From assembly GCA_963669155.1 (NCBI GenBank), contig OZ022585.1, forward strand, positions 6,295,558 through 6,359,557: a DNA stretch of 64,000 nucleotides, in the 5' to 3' direction. Shown one piece after another: positions 1 through 12,066 of this stretch. A program made the translations under genes and the position numbers. Within the stretch, counting starts at the first letter, position 1. Each line of letters starts with the position of its first letter. The notes under the pieces were generated by a model. That model was not told where the DNA came from and did not search any database. It worked only from the letters and a program-made list of their open reading frames with translations. The stretch comes from Arbacia lixula (taxonomy: Eukaryota; Echinodermata; Echinoidea; Arbacioida; Arbaciidae).

Positions 1-1179
1 GCTACCGAGGCTGTATAAGCCCATAAATTGTGAATCGATCACCGGTTTTCAAATCTAAAACAAAGGTAACCAAAAAGTAATAACTGGATGAAAACTTTAG
101 CCTTTTTGCTCAGATTTTACATATTTTTTCTTAAGGAAGCCAACAACTGTGTGAAGGACAGCAAAGAAATTTTTACCCATTTGCAGAGAAAATATTCAAG
201 AATTTCATATAATATAATGATTTTACATAAGTCGAGTATTATAGTATATTATCCTTCCAATAGTTTAGATTACAAGCAACAAAGTATATGTCTTTCTCAA
301 CTCGTACCTTTCAAATTACAATCAATAAACCATTCTCGACCTCCTTAACCTACCTTGTTCACTAAATCAAACGGTATTTCACTTTACATCTATGTCTGTA
401 CAATTTAGACTACATTTATTATGTTTTAAAAAAACTGCATAGGCCTACCTAGACCTGTCTCAGAATAGATCAGCAAGAGAAGAGCTTATTTGCAAAAGGG
501 GTTCGATCCACTTTAGACCATTCTGAGAAAATCTACTTTTTCATTCTCCCATATTGCAATATTCTTATGCGAGACTAAATTTGTCATGATATACTACCCT
601 ACCATGTGAACATAAAACTGGGTATAAAAGAAATCTACCTGTCTTCATATTTTTTAAATATTTTTTTCAAAAAATTACCTTTGTGGATCTTGCCCCTTTT
701 GCAAACAAACTAAAATCGATCTAACCCCTTTTTAAAAAAAGTGATTTTTCTTTGCCATTTTTGTTCACTTTTTAATTTGGATTTCAACTTTTCTTTGGTA
801 TCATCTTATAGGGCTTCTTCAAATCTATACATTGAGCCCAAAAAAATCAAATTAGATGAAAAATGGATCTAACCCCTTTTGCAAATGAGCTCTTCAAATA
901 GTCCTCCTTATAAAACAATAGTTCTCAATTTGACAATGTTCACATTTCGTTGCTTTATTACAACATTCCAAGACTGGTAGTCAAAAAGCGTAAATCATTC
1001 TAATGCCATTTAAACAAGTTAAAACGACCTGCGCCATCGCCAGGCTTAACAGTACGGGGTAATAGTAGTAAGACCACGGGACTCACAATCAATAGAATCC
1101 TTTTCTTCCACGACCACGACTTCCATTCCTGTTTGATTCAGGATATCCGGAGGTGAATCATCTCAAAATGCTAAAATCG
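1..1179. other. AT-rich intergenic stretch
   Basis: Downstream of the NT5E-like gene. I see no gene, RNA or clear repeat here except GATCTAACCCCTTTTGCAAA-like words near 540, 715 and 865, which may be a small degenerate repeat. Confidence 0.5.
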
Positions 1180-1183
1180 TTAA

Positions 1184-1386
1184 AGGGCCTATGACATTAA
1201 AATGTATGTTGATTTAATTTGATGCAATTTGATATGTATAAAACAAAATCACTAAATGTTCAATGGAATTATGTGTCATTATTTTAAAATAATTTTGCTC
1301 AGAACTGATAAGCCCTGCCTCCAGAATATCCTCCAACATCATCAAAGGTAAAAATTAGCAGGAAAATAGACAGAACAGCTAAAGGC
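1184..1386. mobile_element. Solo arm of a TTAA-type foldback element
   Basis: After TTAA (1180) the sequence AGGGCCTATGACATT..ATCACTAAATGTTCAATGG matches the arms of the complete element at 59708-60381, including GATAAGCCCTGCCTCCA. The opposite arm is not found here. Confidence 0.65.
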
Positions 1387-1390
1387 TTAA

Positions 1391-1671
1391 AGTGAATGTG
1401 CTGTACTGGGAAGACAAAGAGCCTTCAAAAGCATGAGCAATCCTCTTGCCATTCAAGTATTGTCTATTCTAGAAGTTTGCTGAAAGTTATTTGCCCTCAA
1501 ATGATCCATATTTGGCGAAATAAGTAATCAAATCACAAATCCTCAAAAAGTTAGCGAGCTTTCAGCAAATTTGTAAAATGGACAATACATTAATTTAAGA
1601 CCATTGACAAGAAGATTGCTAACGATCACCTGTTTGAATGCTTGTCGTCTTCCCAGTACAGCATATTCCCT
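1391..1671. mobile_element. TTAA-flanked foldback MITE (T2/Kolobok-like)
   Basis: TTAA at 1387 and 1672 flank inverted arms AGTGAATGTGCTGTACTGGG and CCCAGTACAGCATATTCCCT, with CTTTCAGCAAA and TTTGCTGAAAG pairing inside. TTAAAGGRR-type ends are those of Kolobok/T2 MITEs. It is inserted beside a related solo arm at 1184-1386. Confidence 0.75.
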
Positions 1672-2121
1672 TTAATATAGATTTTCCCGTTGACGTTGTC
1701 TGTTTCAAATGTATATCATTATGGCCTATATTGAAGCGGAGACGGAGTGGCGGCCGAATTGTGTTTCACTTTTTTTTGCTTTTCTGATCCACTTTCCCAT
1801 CCCGCGCGTTATACAAAATTGAGGTATGTACATTTATATGGAAATGTGCCAATGTGTAATGCATTGATGCCGTGTCAAAATTAAATTACAAATGATGTAA
1901 TTTACGCCTCAATTCGTCAAAACGTAACACCAAAGAGAACGTTTGAATGGAGAAAAAAAAATATTTGGAAAAGCTTAGGACCCGCATTGCCCGCACTTTG
2001 TAAAATTGAATCTCATTTAATGATTTTTAGTTCAGAAAAGCTGTCAATATTGAGCGGGAAAAACCTCTACTAATAGACGTGGACTTTGTGGATGTCAACC
2101 AATCCATAAGAATCCTTACAC

Positions 2122-2318
2122 CTATTCGATCATGACTGCAAGAAAGATGGCCATGCAGGTACAGGTCAGCCTCAGCCAGAACGAGGATAGCATCTGCAGA
2201 CTGGCTGCTCCACCCGGTCGATTGTTCTCATCGTAGAGCACGATGCGGCCTTCGACTTCGGCAGAAATCGGAGAAAATTGTGTGAAGTACTCAATGGTCA
2301 CATCGACATCGAGGTTAC
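2122..2318 (-). CDS. NT5E-like: NT5E-like terminal exon (GPI-type tail)
   Basis: This exon encodes residues 523-586 and the TAG stop at 2124-2122. AEVEGRIVLYDENNRPGG aligns with the family's PAVEGRIKFSTGSHCHG. It is followed by a hydrophobic tail to the C-terminus (FWLRLTCTCMAIFLAVMIE), as expected of a GPI attachment signal with the omega site near Gly557-Ala560 (inferred). No clear AATAAA lies close downstream. Confidence 0.88.
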
Positions 2319-5300
2319 CTGTATAAGAGGAGAGGGGGAGAGAGAGGGGGAGAGAGAGAAAGAGAGAGAAAGGGAGAGAGGGGTGGGGGATAGAGAGAAT
2401 TTATGATATATAATATAGAGAGATGTGAGTAAAATGCAATACAACACCTAAAGACCTGAAGACGGCGTAAGCTCGCCTACGCCAAACAAAGTGTTGGAAG
2501 TGCTGCGCACTTTGTTGTCAAAACTGACAATTGATTTTTAGAGAAATCATATTTACTGTTTAGGAACGAATGTAACAATTGGGTGGGTCGTGTTCTATTT
2601 ACATAATACATACCATTTTCTCGTACACAGTCACATGCATATTTTTTTAGAAAGTGTTTTATTAAAATAATTAAATTCCCTCGAAATTGTATTCATAATT
2701 GACGATAATTTTAGTCCGCATGAGCCTGTTGTACCGCAAACAAAATATAATGGATATCGATGATCGATGCGATCAAGACAAAAGAAAGCAAATTTGAGGT
2801 ATTGGTACTCTTAGTTTATGCCCAGCACTCCCCACATCATGCACATACAGGCAAAATCTGGAGAAAAAAAAATATTCATTTTGCTGCAAGATAGTCAATC
2901 TAACATGTTGTGGTGTGACACTGGTGCCAATGCAAGTGATAGACACATTTTGCTAATTTACATGTTTTTTATTTGTTCATTTTATCTTATTTTTATTTTT
3001 ATTTATCTGTTTATCATTATTTTATTTTCTTTTGTTTTCTTCTTCTTCTTCTTTCTTTCTTTCTTCTTCTTCTTCTTCTTCTTCTTCTTCTTCTTCTTCT
3101 TCTTTTTCTTCTTCTTCTTCGTCTTCTTCTTCTTCTTCTTCTTCTTCTTCTTCTTCTTCTTCGTCTTCTTCTTCTTCTTCTTCTTCTTCTTCTTCTTCTT
3201 CTTCTTCTTCTTCTTCTTCTTCTTCTTCTTCTTTTTTTTTTGTGTGTGTGTGTGGGGGGGGGGGGGGGGGGGGGTAGTTGTTTCTTTTTGTTAAAGAAGG
3301 GCAGTGCAGTCCTACCTCTTGTGCGGCTAATGGTTACGTCTGGTATCATACTGAAACCCTCTTGTCCACCTGCGAGGTAGCTGTGTGCGATGACCTTGTA
3401 CACCGTATCAGGCTCTAAGGGTTCGAATCCCTCATCGCACGATGCACAACTCATATCGACGCTATAAACGCGATCTCCGTTTTCCTTCGTCAGGTCGTAC
3501 TCCACGTGCATTCCTGAAAGATGTCCATCAAATTCAAACATATAAAAGTTAACATATAATCAAAGAAATATGATGTCCAGCAAATTGACTTCCTTTATCC
3601 GTCACCACGGTCATCCTATTGAACTAAACAAACGCAAATGGTATCGACTCATTGATCACGTATTCTAGACCTACTGCATGGTTTGGTTTTATCAATCTCA
3701 TCGTTGGGGTAGTGAGTTTATCCACCCTTTATCAATTAATCCTTTCTGTATGAGACAAACTGCTGCTCCATTGGATCTGTATGTTACCTGTGCATAAATG
3801 CATCAATGGCGCCTGCCGAAGTAAAAAGAGAAGGGAAATATGTTATGCTCTTTCCCCAGGGTTCACTTGCATAATGTCATCTGCAGGTGTTGATCTTGAT
3901 TAACTCAAGATATACACCACAACAGTTTATAAGGCGCTGTCATGGAATTATGGAATTATGTGTTATTGTGGCCTGGAAAAAACTACTTTAATAGCTAACA
4001 TCAAACTGAAGTGACACTTTTAATACACAAGATATTTTGTCCTCACAGCTTTTTTAACAGAGCCTTTTATCAAAACAAATAAAGATACTTTTGGAAAATT
4101 TCAAGTGATGTTGACTCCTTTACGTTATACGCAAATTCTACACAGCTGGGGATCGTAAGCAGTAGACAGCAGCAGGAACATTCATTCAGGCTTTGTTGCA
4201 AAATTCCAGTAATATTATGGTTTCAAAAATATGTCCTATGGCATGCTATGCAGTGTACTGCTTCAATTACCAGAGAATTGTAAGAACGAATATGACAGGG
4301 CTGAGCTGGGATCAAAGTCTTCTACCGCTTTCTCCAGAATATCCAGAATGGATTCCCCGCTTAGTTCGAGCAGATCAATGGTGTCGCCATACGGTAGAGT
4401 GCGAGTCACGTCGTGAACGATGATATCCCCTGTATGGAAGGAAGACGGATTGAGGACAAATTAGCCGGATAAAAAGGCTACGGCGACGGTCCACTGTTTT
4501 CGATTATACGAAGCCTAGTATCTTCCGCATCCACCACCTATCTATATTACAACCTTGGCGGCTCACACAGAAAACTGAACCCAATGTTCTCCGGGTTAGC
4601 TGACCTGGGCCCCGTAATATAAAGGTTTGCGATCAATCGCAAATTTAAAAGACAAATTCTGATTGGTTACTGGTCAGCCTTTCGAACAAAAAGCGCATGC
4701 AACAATGATGTTGATTGGCCATCGCTCGTCTTGTTACGTCCAGTTTCGTAGTGGGTTATGTACACGGAAATATTATTTCCGTGGTTATGTACTCGAATAT
4801 GCCAGTTCAAAGTTACACCATGCTTTGAAATTCCACTGATTCAAATACTACTAGACTGCAGACTGGGGTGTGTTCATGAGGCTGCGTAGGATGACGGATG
4901 TAAATAGAGCGTGCCCTAACCAATAAAAGCGGGTGCACATGGGGGAATGTTCTTTCACTATACCATCTCAGAGCTGCTGTTGTCATATCTGCGTGAACAC
5001 AAGTACAAACGTACTGAAACCATCAAATTCAGTTCCATTTTACTCTGAGTGGTACAGTTGACGTGAGGTCATTCGTGCCAGCAATAATCTGCTCATGCGC
5101 ACATTGCAAGTACAAACTCTTTTATTCGGGCTGATAAAATGGGTCTGGAACCTAATGTATGATGGAGCATGTGGAGGATGGATGAGGGGTGGAGTGGGGT
5201 GAGAATTTCGAGAAGCCGGAGGAGAGGAAGAAGGGGTCGAAAGGGGCGGACGAGCAGGAGAGCAGGAAAAGAACTAGCCGATTAACCATGATGATGCACG

Positions 5301-6585
5301 ACGTTTACTAGAGGTTGGAAACGGATGGTCATAAGAACAAATTTCTTTATGGTTTCGTCCAGTCCATCATATGCATTGCGTTTGGTGGTAGTTACCCAGA
5401 TCTTTTCAAGCTTATTATAAGCAAACTTTGCCAAGAAAACTTTCTGCACTATTGGATTATAGGGGTGGAATACTTCAATTTTATGAAAAATTATGAAATC
5501 GTTTCAATCAAGCGATATTCGGACCAGTGACGACGGCAGAATGGTTCCGCCATGATTAGGGGTCCCGTATTATCTACCACTCAAATCGTGACAATCCTCT
5601 GTGGGAATTTATTTCTTTGCACCATATTTGCCAATATCTATGACTATCACAAGAATAGGATATGTCTTTTTTAATAATAAATCAAAGCTCACCTTCGTCG
5701 ATAGATGACGCGATGCTACCGGCTGTTATCATGGCAACCCGGGCGTCCCACGCCATGCCGTTGGAAGCCACCATAGCATCGGCCAGCACGTTTCCCATGT
5801 TGCACTCCCGTTTACCACACAAGCTGTACGACCCGTCGAGGTCGACCTCCGTTGAGCCGACCACGGTGCTCGATATCTCATCGACGAGAACTTTCCACTT
5901 GTCGACCTCGGCCTGCACGTCTGTGTCTAATAATGATGAAAGAAACAGGTTCGCTCGTACAATGAGTAACGTTTAAAGTTAAGTCATATACCCTATAGCT
6001 GTTAGTATTCAGTCAAGCCGAAGATTTGCATATCGCGATACGATTTTATCAATATTTTTTAATATACGTATTTCCATACTACAGTACATAAATGTTTACT
6101 AATTCATACGTATTCTGTGTGAAATCAATGGCCTTAATGTTACTTTCAAATGATGGAACGAATTTAAATAAGATGAAACACATTTGTCACGCTATTGAGT
6201 TTGTCATGTTTTAAGCGGATAAGAGCAGCTGCCAGTCATGAATATTGAGTGGCGGATTGAAACCTTGTCCAAAGGGATGGATATCCATTTTTTTAATATC
6301 CTTGATTGGACACACTGTGTGCGCACCCGTTATGCTATGTGTTAACAAAAACTTCTGAAAAATAATGAATAATAGATTATAACGCGAATCAAGGTGAAAA
6401 TGACACATCATAAAGTCAAGAGATGTCAATTAGGGTTACTAATGGTAACCCTAAAGCTTGTCCGAGTTTTGTCCGAGTAGCAACAACTGATATATTCAAA
6501 GAGTGTTCCATCAATAGACCATTTTCGTTATGTATGAATATTTGATGATAAATGACGGAAAGAACGATACAATAGAACTATATAT

Positions 6586-6625
<40 letters not shown>

Positions 6626-6809
6626 AGGAATTGTGGTGAAAGTGAAAGTATGTGTGGGTGGGAGAGGGGACAGTAAAGAATTAGAGAGATAGACACATCA
6701 GAGAGAGAGGGGAAGGTATTGTTTATGTTTAGGGAGGGAAAGAAAGAGAGAGAAACCGACAGACAAACAGACAGAGAAAGAGAGACAGGGAAACAGAGAG
6801 AGAGAAGAT

Positions 6810-6874
<65 letters not shown>

Positions 6875-9800
6875 GAGAGGGGGGAGGGACAAATAAGCTA
6901 GTCCCGCGCCACGAGTAAAGGGTAAGAGATATGGGGCTGGGAAAGCGATAAAAACATGGGGGAGAGACCTTTGGATACATCTTTATCCAGGACGATAGGA
7001 TTCCCCGTGTATGACGTCACCACCCCGTCGTCATCGAACACGACGTCGAGATGTCCCAGGTACTTTCCGTAGGCATAGGCCGTGACGAGAAGGATATCGA
7101 GACTGTTGTCATACGTTGGATGAATGACCATCGGGTAATCGCCTTGCTTCTGTTGATCATACGGTGGATCGCCTAGGAGATCAGGATGTAATTATTTAGC
7201 TTTTCACAAAACTATGACAATTGTTTATGATGTAATGGTGTGTTATTGATTTTTAACACAGTTCTTCGACACTGTGTTTGTAAACTCATGCACACGACAC
7301 ATTTGATTAAATCATGAAACGCATACTGTATAATGCAAACAAGATATTCAACCGTTATTGCAAGGTAGGCTAATCAAACGAGAATAAAATATATGTAATA
7401 CAATTCTTGAGATTACTGATCATAAGCAGTAATCTAAACATGCTCAGCTATCAGCGTATTTGTACATGTTTTTTCATAGATTCTTTGTTATGAGTCAATC
7501 TCATGTATTTTCCACCTTTATGGACATATGCCACCACTACTCTACGCTATGCTGCAGTTTGAACATGTCTGCAAGAGCCAGGATGTCTGCATAAGAGCTA
7601 TGATGCTCATAATCAGAATCATAATCATACGGGCAACGAACTTTTGCTTTCGGCAATTTCTCTGTTTGTTCTGTCTCATTCTAGTATTGCTGCTCGCACA
7701 ACGTCTACTTACTGCAACGCGTGTTATCATATTTGAGCAAACATCATTTTTTTAGCCGCCTTTGGCATTGTTCTGAAAGACCTCAATCCCTTCGCCTTAC
7801 GATGTTTATATTGCAGTTATCGGTTTTTCATTTACAGCCACTCGTAGAGGTCAATGATGTCGCGGTGCGTTATTTGCAAGATATGATGACGAGTATACAA
7901 TAGCATATGACTCATGCTGTTATTTTAATTTCATGTTTGTTCATTTTTATACATGTATTACAGTAACCATTGTCAGTTTTAACCCCATGTTTACTTGTAT
8001 TATGAACATACCCTCCTCATCTGTATGTCCATATCTGATGTGATCAGTATTTCTTTAAAACCATTTTAAACGAGACGTTTTCAGGAGAAGTTTATGACAT
8101 CATCGCAGGGCGGCGTTTTAAGCTTTGCTCTCGAGGGTTCCTCCCGCACGCATATAAATCATGTTCATGAAAATTATTTTAAATCTATAATTTTCTTCGA
8201 ACGTGACAATAATCGCATATAAAATATTCAATTACATATCAAATATTAGTATTACACGAATGAATTGTAAAAATGATGATAACGGGTAAAAATAATGATA
8301 ACGGATAAAACTTTTGTTTTCATCCTCTCAATTGTTCATGTTACAATACGTAGGTTAGGACGAAGTCAAGTTGACCATTTGGAGGTGTCGAAGTGAGGTG
8401 GTTGTGAACTGTGAGTGAAGATTTTGAGGTCCCAGGTTCAAGCCCATCCATGGCACTTGTGCCTTTCAGCAAAAATACTGTGCAAGTTCCAACTTGCTGC
8501 TCTCCAACCAGGTGTATAATTGGGTACCCGGTAGGAATGAAATGAGTGCGCCTTACACGCTGCCATAATGCCTAAGGGTCCTTTGGAATTGAACAAATGT
8601 CACAAACACCGGAGTGAAGATACTGTAAAGCGCTTGGAGATCATTATGTTTTATTGAAGCCTCTATTTAAATACTAAATGTAATTTTTATTATTATGGAA
8701 ACATGAGTGGTAATTATGTATTTGTTGTTTCATTTCTTTGCAGGACGGGAGCATTATTGTTACAACTCACCTGTGTAGAGGAACGTATTATGGTGTCCTC
8801 CAATGACAATATCGATTCCTTCTACCGATTGCGCGATTTCCTGATCTAGTCCAAAACTGGCATCACAGAGGGCGATTATTTTGTTAATACCAGGGTAGAA
8901 TCGTTTCAGGTAGTCGACTGCATTTTGTGCAGCTTCGATTGCAGGATCAAAGAAGACATTTTCTGTCCAAAGAATAAAAACGGAAATGCGAACAAAAGAC
9001 TATGTTCAGAATTGGTTAATAATGACATGAAATTGTGCATTCAAATTTCTTATAATGAAATTAATAAATATTTCCGCATTTCATTAATCGCATCGAAAGA
9101 GTTTTGATGGTTTGGATGAAAATTGCCGTCTTTACTATCTCATTACCACTGGCATGAAAATATGTAGTGAACCAATGGGGTTTCCATTATTTGGTAATGT
9201 AAAGGTTAATGAACAATTTGCATTTCGATACAAAACTTCCTTCATTATTAGGTTTAAATATGTGCACTTAATCAATTAATCAATTACTACACACCAATGC
9301 CTACTGCTTATTTTCTGTACATATTTTCTATGCCATTCCCATCAAATAATTATTTTAAAGTATAAGAAAACGGGTGCATCTCGAATGCCGGCTAGTAACA
9401 TGAATTTTATTTCAAAATGCAATTTCATGTTAGTATGTTAGCTGTAATGTTAACAACACTATATCTACTATTGCTAAGTGTTAAAATTATATCAACTGCA
9501 ATGTCAAAGATAGAAAATTATTGATAATTCACTCGTTTAATTGAGTATTGTATAAATAAATGTCTAATTCAATGAAAATGTTATTATGACAATATCTATC
9601 AACTGCAATATATTCAATAATCCATCAATTATTTTAAAAAAAAATGTTCCTTTAGTGTTAAGCGATTTCTATACGTCTCCCATCTTTCCAATTGATATAT
9701 TTACATTGCTGTGTTTGTCTTTTTGTTATCAATAAATACCGCATGGAATTGAATAATGTTCGAGCATCCGCACGAAAGGGTCTTATTCTGCATGGCGCGG

Positions 9801-12066
9801 CAATAAAACCATTAAGATTAACATTAATACCATTGGCATGAAAATGAGTAGTAAGCCAATGGCTCTTTCATATTTTGGGCATGCAAGGGTTAACCCAGTA
9901 CATGTCGCGGTTTTAAGATCATGAAGCTAATGTCAAGTGAGCTAACGAATCGTAACAGAGAAAAGGGGCTCGTTTGGACTGCCACTTCATGACAAATGAC
10001 ACCGCCAAACTGCTTTCGTGTGATTTTTACTGAACTGATTCACCATACATACCTGTCATAGCTAGATGAGGTGTTTCTGGTTTCGTTATACCGATCACGC
10101 CCACCAGTTCATCCCCAAAGCGCGCCACGGTGGTAATATTAACCCGTCCCCACAGTCGATTCTCATTGCTGGTGTTCGTGTTGGAGCTCACCACGTCAGT
10201 CTCTAACTGATCGAGGAATGACACCAGTCCGTCAACACCAATCAGAAATTCATTTTTGCCGAGGCCCTATAGAGGAACAAAACATACCGTACTTCGATTA
10301 TGATGCGACATTAGAGACAATCACAAACATTAAAATTAGTGAAGATTATATAAACATCGACATATCGACCTCAGTCGAATTAGCACTAGTTGTTTTCGTG
10401 TGAACGCAAACAAATGTCTCACTATTTTTTAGATTTGTGATGAATGGCCGCAATTTCCCAGCTAGCACTTAATTGGTCAAGTGTGTGAGAGTGTTGGAGA
10501 TTTGTGCATCTTTTTCCCACAATCGTCTGATCGTTTGCTTCTCCCTGCCTTCGTTGGGCTGTGGTAGATCTTGTGGCTCGGATGACTTTTCGGGCATGCG
10601 CAATGCGGGTATGAAGACGGCGGCGCTTGCTGGCAAGTGATTTTTTGTTTTGTTATGTGTGTATCCGCGTGGGACTTAGTTAATATCCTGACCGCGGTTA
10701 TTATCTTACTGATTTATGCCCATGAATGCCCCTATTATGCGTTCTATTTTAAGTCATGACATGCAATACCAATGAATTCACGAGAACCAGGGAAACGAAG
10801 TAAACAATGAAACCAGTTTAAGAAAAACGTTGGCGTATACTCTGCCTCGTACTCACGACGCTGCTGTAAGCGGTAAAAATACATGCATGTACTGTACATA
10901 CGCAGAACCGAAGTTTGTTCTATATACAGGCTGTGAACATACTCTATGACCACTCGATAATGACAGTTATAAGGTCAAATCAAATAAGTTAAATGGGTTG
11001 TGAAGAACAAGTTTCGAAGGAGAAGATGAATATGCTTTAAAAGACAATGGGGAAGGATCGAGAAAAAGATTGCTATTGGCAATAAAAGATTAGACCAAAA
11101 GAACGGGTAAATTGAAAATATTACTAGAGAACCTTCTAAAACCAGGAATGGTAGAAAGAGAAGCTTAGAAATAGCATCAAGATGAACAAAAACAAGTAAA
11201 TAGAAATAAGGAGCAGGGAAGTTAGAGGAACTTAGCAAATCATAGAAGCAAAATGGTGGAGAAGGAAGAGGAACATAATGAATAAATAATAACAAAAAAT
11301 TAACAAGGAGAACAAAACGCAGTAAAGATGTATCAATTGAGGAGCTATATATATTATTGATATACCGCGGGATCAAGGTGAAGGTCCAAGGAATGTACAA
11401 GAAATATTCTGTTCATTCGAACATCATTAGTGGTGGAAATTGACCTCCCCAAAATCTATTCGAAAAAAAAAACGTGGTGTCAAGGTCGAATTTTCAAGGA
11501 TTTTATATTTTCTTGATTGAAATATGGAATTCTATATTCCCAGCATGCCCAATATATATCTTTATTACAACTGGGGAAGGGGAAGAATTTGAGGCATATT
11601 CACACTCTAAGGAGCAGTGATATTGAAATGCGGATATACTGTACATGTGTTTGTCCAGTTGCATCTCAAAGCTGGATCGCCGTGTGAACACGCGGCCACT
11701 TACCAGGAAATCATAACCAAGGAGATTCACAAAGTGCGCAGTCGCGTTGCCTTTGTAGACGTAGAACCAATCAGATCCCTGGAACCGGTCACCAGTGTCC
11801 ACGAGGAGAACGTTCCCACTTTCAGAGTTCTCCCTGACTTCTTTGATCGCCGTGGCCCGGCGGGCTACCCCTCCGAAGCACTCGTCGGCCGCCTGAAGCT
11901 CCGGGGTGCAGGGACGGCCTCTTGATCCAGCGGTCTCTTCGATACGATCATACCAATCATTGGTATGCAGCAATGTCAATTTAAATTCTCCCGCAACGCC
12001 ATGGAGCACGGCATTCCACGACAAATAAACCCACAAAATGATGATAATCCGAGAAATCTGCTTCAT
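2122..12066 (-). CDS. NT5E-like: Ecto-5'-nucleotidase (CD73) homologue, 8 exons, predicted catalytically dead
   Basis: Seen: eight exons (12066-11704, 10266-10053, 8962-8771, 7172-6969, 5926-5693, 4429-4271, 3513-3316, 2318-2122) join in one frame with AG/GT borders and total 1761 nt, giving 586 aa; human CD73 has 574. Residues 1-26 form a signal peptide, about 30-330 the metallophosphatase domain, about 355-550 the C-terminal nucleotide-binding domain, and 560-586 a hydrophobic tail as expected for a GPI anchor. Family: CD73 dephosphorylates extracellular AMP to adenosine with two metal ions. Odd: human H38 is Y39, N117 is K125, H118 is N126, D121 is L129, H220 is D226, N390 is T392 and R395 is A397, although structural motifs such as GGH-NTFLYTG and RECNMGN remain. 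Inference: a secreted or GPI-anchored pseudoenzyme, perhaps a nucleotide or protein binder. No frameshift or internal stop was found, so it does not look like a decaying pseudogene. Confidence 0.9.
3041..3237. repeat. (TTC)n / (GAA)n microsatellite, ~195 bp, in NT5E-like intron 7
   Basis: About 60 TTC triplets with rare GTC and TTT interruptions. On the gene's sense strand this is (GAA)n. It is followed by a GT run (3241-3253) and a G run of about 19 (3255-3274), close to exon 7. Confidence 0.95.
3316..3513 (-). CDS. NT5E-like: NT5E-like exon 7
   Basis: This exon encodes residues 457-521. MHVEYDL, GDRVYSVD, the Cys pair SCASC and YLAGGQEGFSMIPD match the C-terminal domain. The second adenine-stacking Phe (F509) and the following Asp are kept. 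The donor AGAG|GTAGGA lies about 40 nt from a homopolymer run and about 80 nt from a long GAA tract in the intron. Confidence 0.9.
4271..4429 (-). CDS. NT5E-like: NT5E-like exon 6
   Basis: This exon encodes residues 404-455. LPYGDTIDLLELSG corresponds to the family's LPFGGTFDLVQLKG. The adenine-stacking Phe (human F417) is the still aromatic Y416. Acceptor CATACAG, donor TCTG|GTAATT. Confidence 0.88.
5693..5926 (-). CDS. NT5E-like: NT5E-like exon 5 (start of C-terminal domain)
   Basis: This exon encodes residues 326-402. RECNMGNVLADAM is nearly identical to the family signature and keeps the phosphate-binding Arg (R364). The substrate loop normally read as NGGGIRSPID is TAGSIASSID, losing the Asn and Arg that bind AMP (T392, A397). 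Acceptor TTATTAG, donor GAAG|GTGAGC. Confidence 0.9.
6771..6890. repeat. (GA)n tract, with a second at 6587-6621
   Basis: Long purine-only stretch in NT5E-like intron 4, ending 80 nt from exon 4's donor on the minus strand. Serine/leucine-rich open frames here are artefacts of the repeat. Confidence 0.9.
6969..7172 (-). CDS. NT5E-like: NT5E-like exon 4 (end of metallophosphatase domain)
   Basis: This exon encodes residues 258-324, including AYAYGKYLGHLDVVFDDDG and GNPIVLDKD, which match the end of the N-terminal domain and the linker helix. The donor is the weak AAAG|GTCTCT. It was chosen because it is the only site that keeps phase with exon 5 (giving VSKDTDVQAEVDKW). Confidence 0.85.
8370..8700 (+). 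mobile_element. tRNA-derived SINE in NT5E-like intron 3-side region
   Basis: A polymerase III B-box-like GGTTCAAGCCC near 8440 is followed by a unique body (GGTACCCGGTAGG-like block near 8525) and a tail with GTAAAGCGCTTGGAGATCAT near 8627, ending in T/A-rich ATTATTATGG. This layout (tRNA-like head, body, tail) is that of a SINE; its family was not identified. Confidence 0.6.
8771..8962 (-). CDS. NT5E-like: NT5E-like exon 3 (altered H220 position, intact GGH)
   Basis: This exon encodes residues 194-256. IIALCDASFGLD replaces the family's IIALGHSGFEMD, so the third metal-ligand His is Asp (D226). GGHHNTFLYTG retains the last ligand His (H249), 23 residues later as in human CD73. Acceptor TGGACAG, donor ACAG|GTGAGT. 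Confidence 0.9.
10053..10266 (-). CDS. NT5E-like: NT5E-like exon 2 (altered GNHEFD motif)
   Basis: This exon encodes residues 122-192 plus one base. It opens immediately with GLGKNEFLIGVDGL, the equivalent of the family's ALGNHEFDNGVEGL. The Asn metal ligand is Lys, the catalytic His is Asn and the catalytic Asp is Leu. The remainder (GRVNITTVARFGDELVGVIG, ITKPETP) follows the family well. Acceptor is CTATAG; donor is ACAG|GTATGT. Confidence 0.9.
11704..12066 (-). CDS. NT5E-like: NT5E-like exon 1 (signal peptide, first metal motif)
   Basis: This exon encodes residues 1-121 and ends in phase 0 at CTG|GTAAGT. The start is the ATG before a strongly hydrophobic stretch (residues 7-25). The first metal motif reads HTNDWYDR instead of HTNDVHSR, so the Asp is kept (D37) but the metal-ligand His becomes Y39. 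The second motif DTGDRFQG keeps its Asp (D93). Translation running past the donor is intronic. Confidence 0.9.

Noticed and set aside
3385..3440. tRNA-like fold: GTGCGATGA/TCATCGCAC stem with GGTTCGAATCC loop
   Set aside because: It is antisense to NT5E-like exon 7, only 56 nt long and without a D arm. The B-box match is explained by the codons for DEGFEP.
2818..3541. Long low-complexity frames (poly-Phe, poly-Leu, poly-Ser, poly-Arg)
   Set aside because: They arise from the TTC/GAA microsatellite; only 3316-3513 on the minus strand is real exon.
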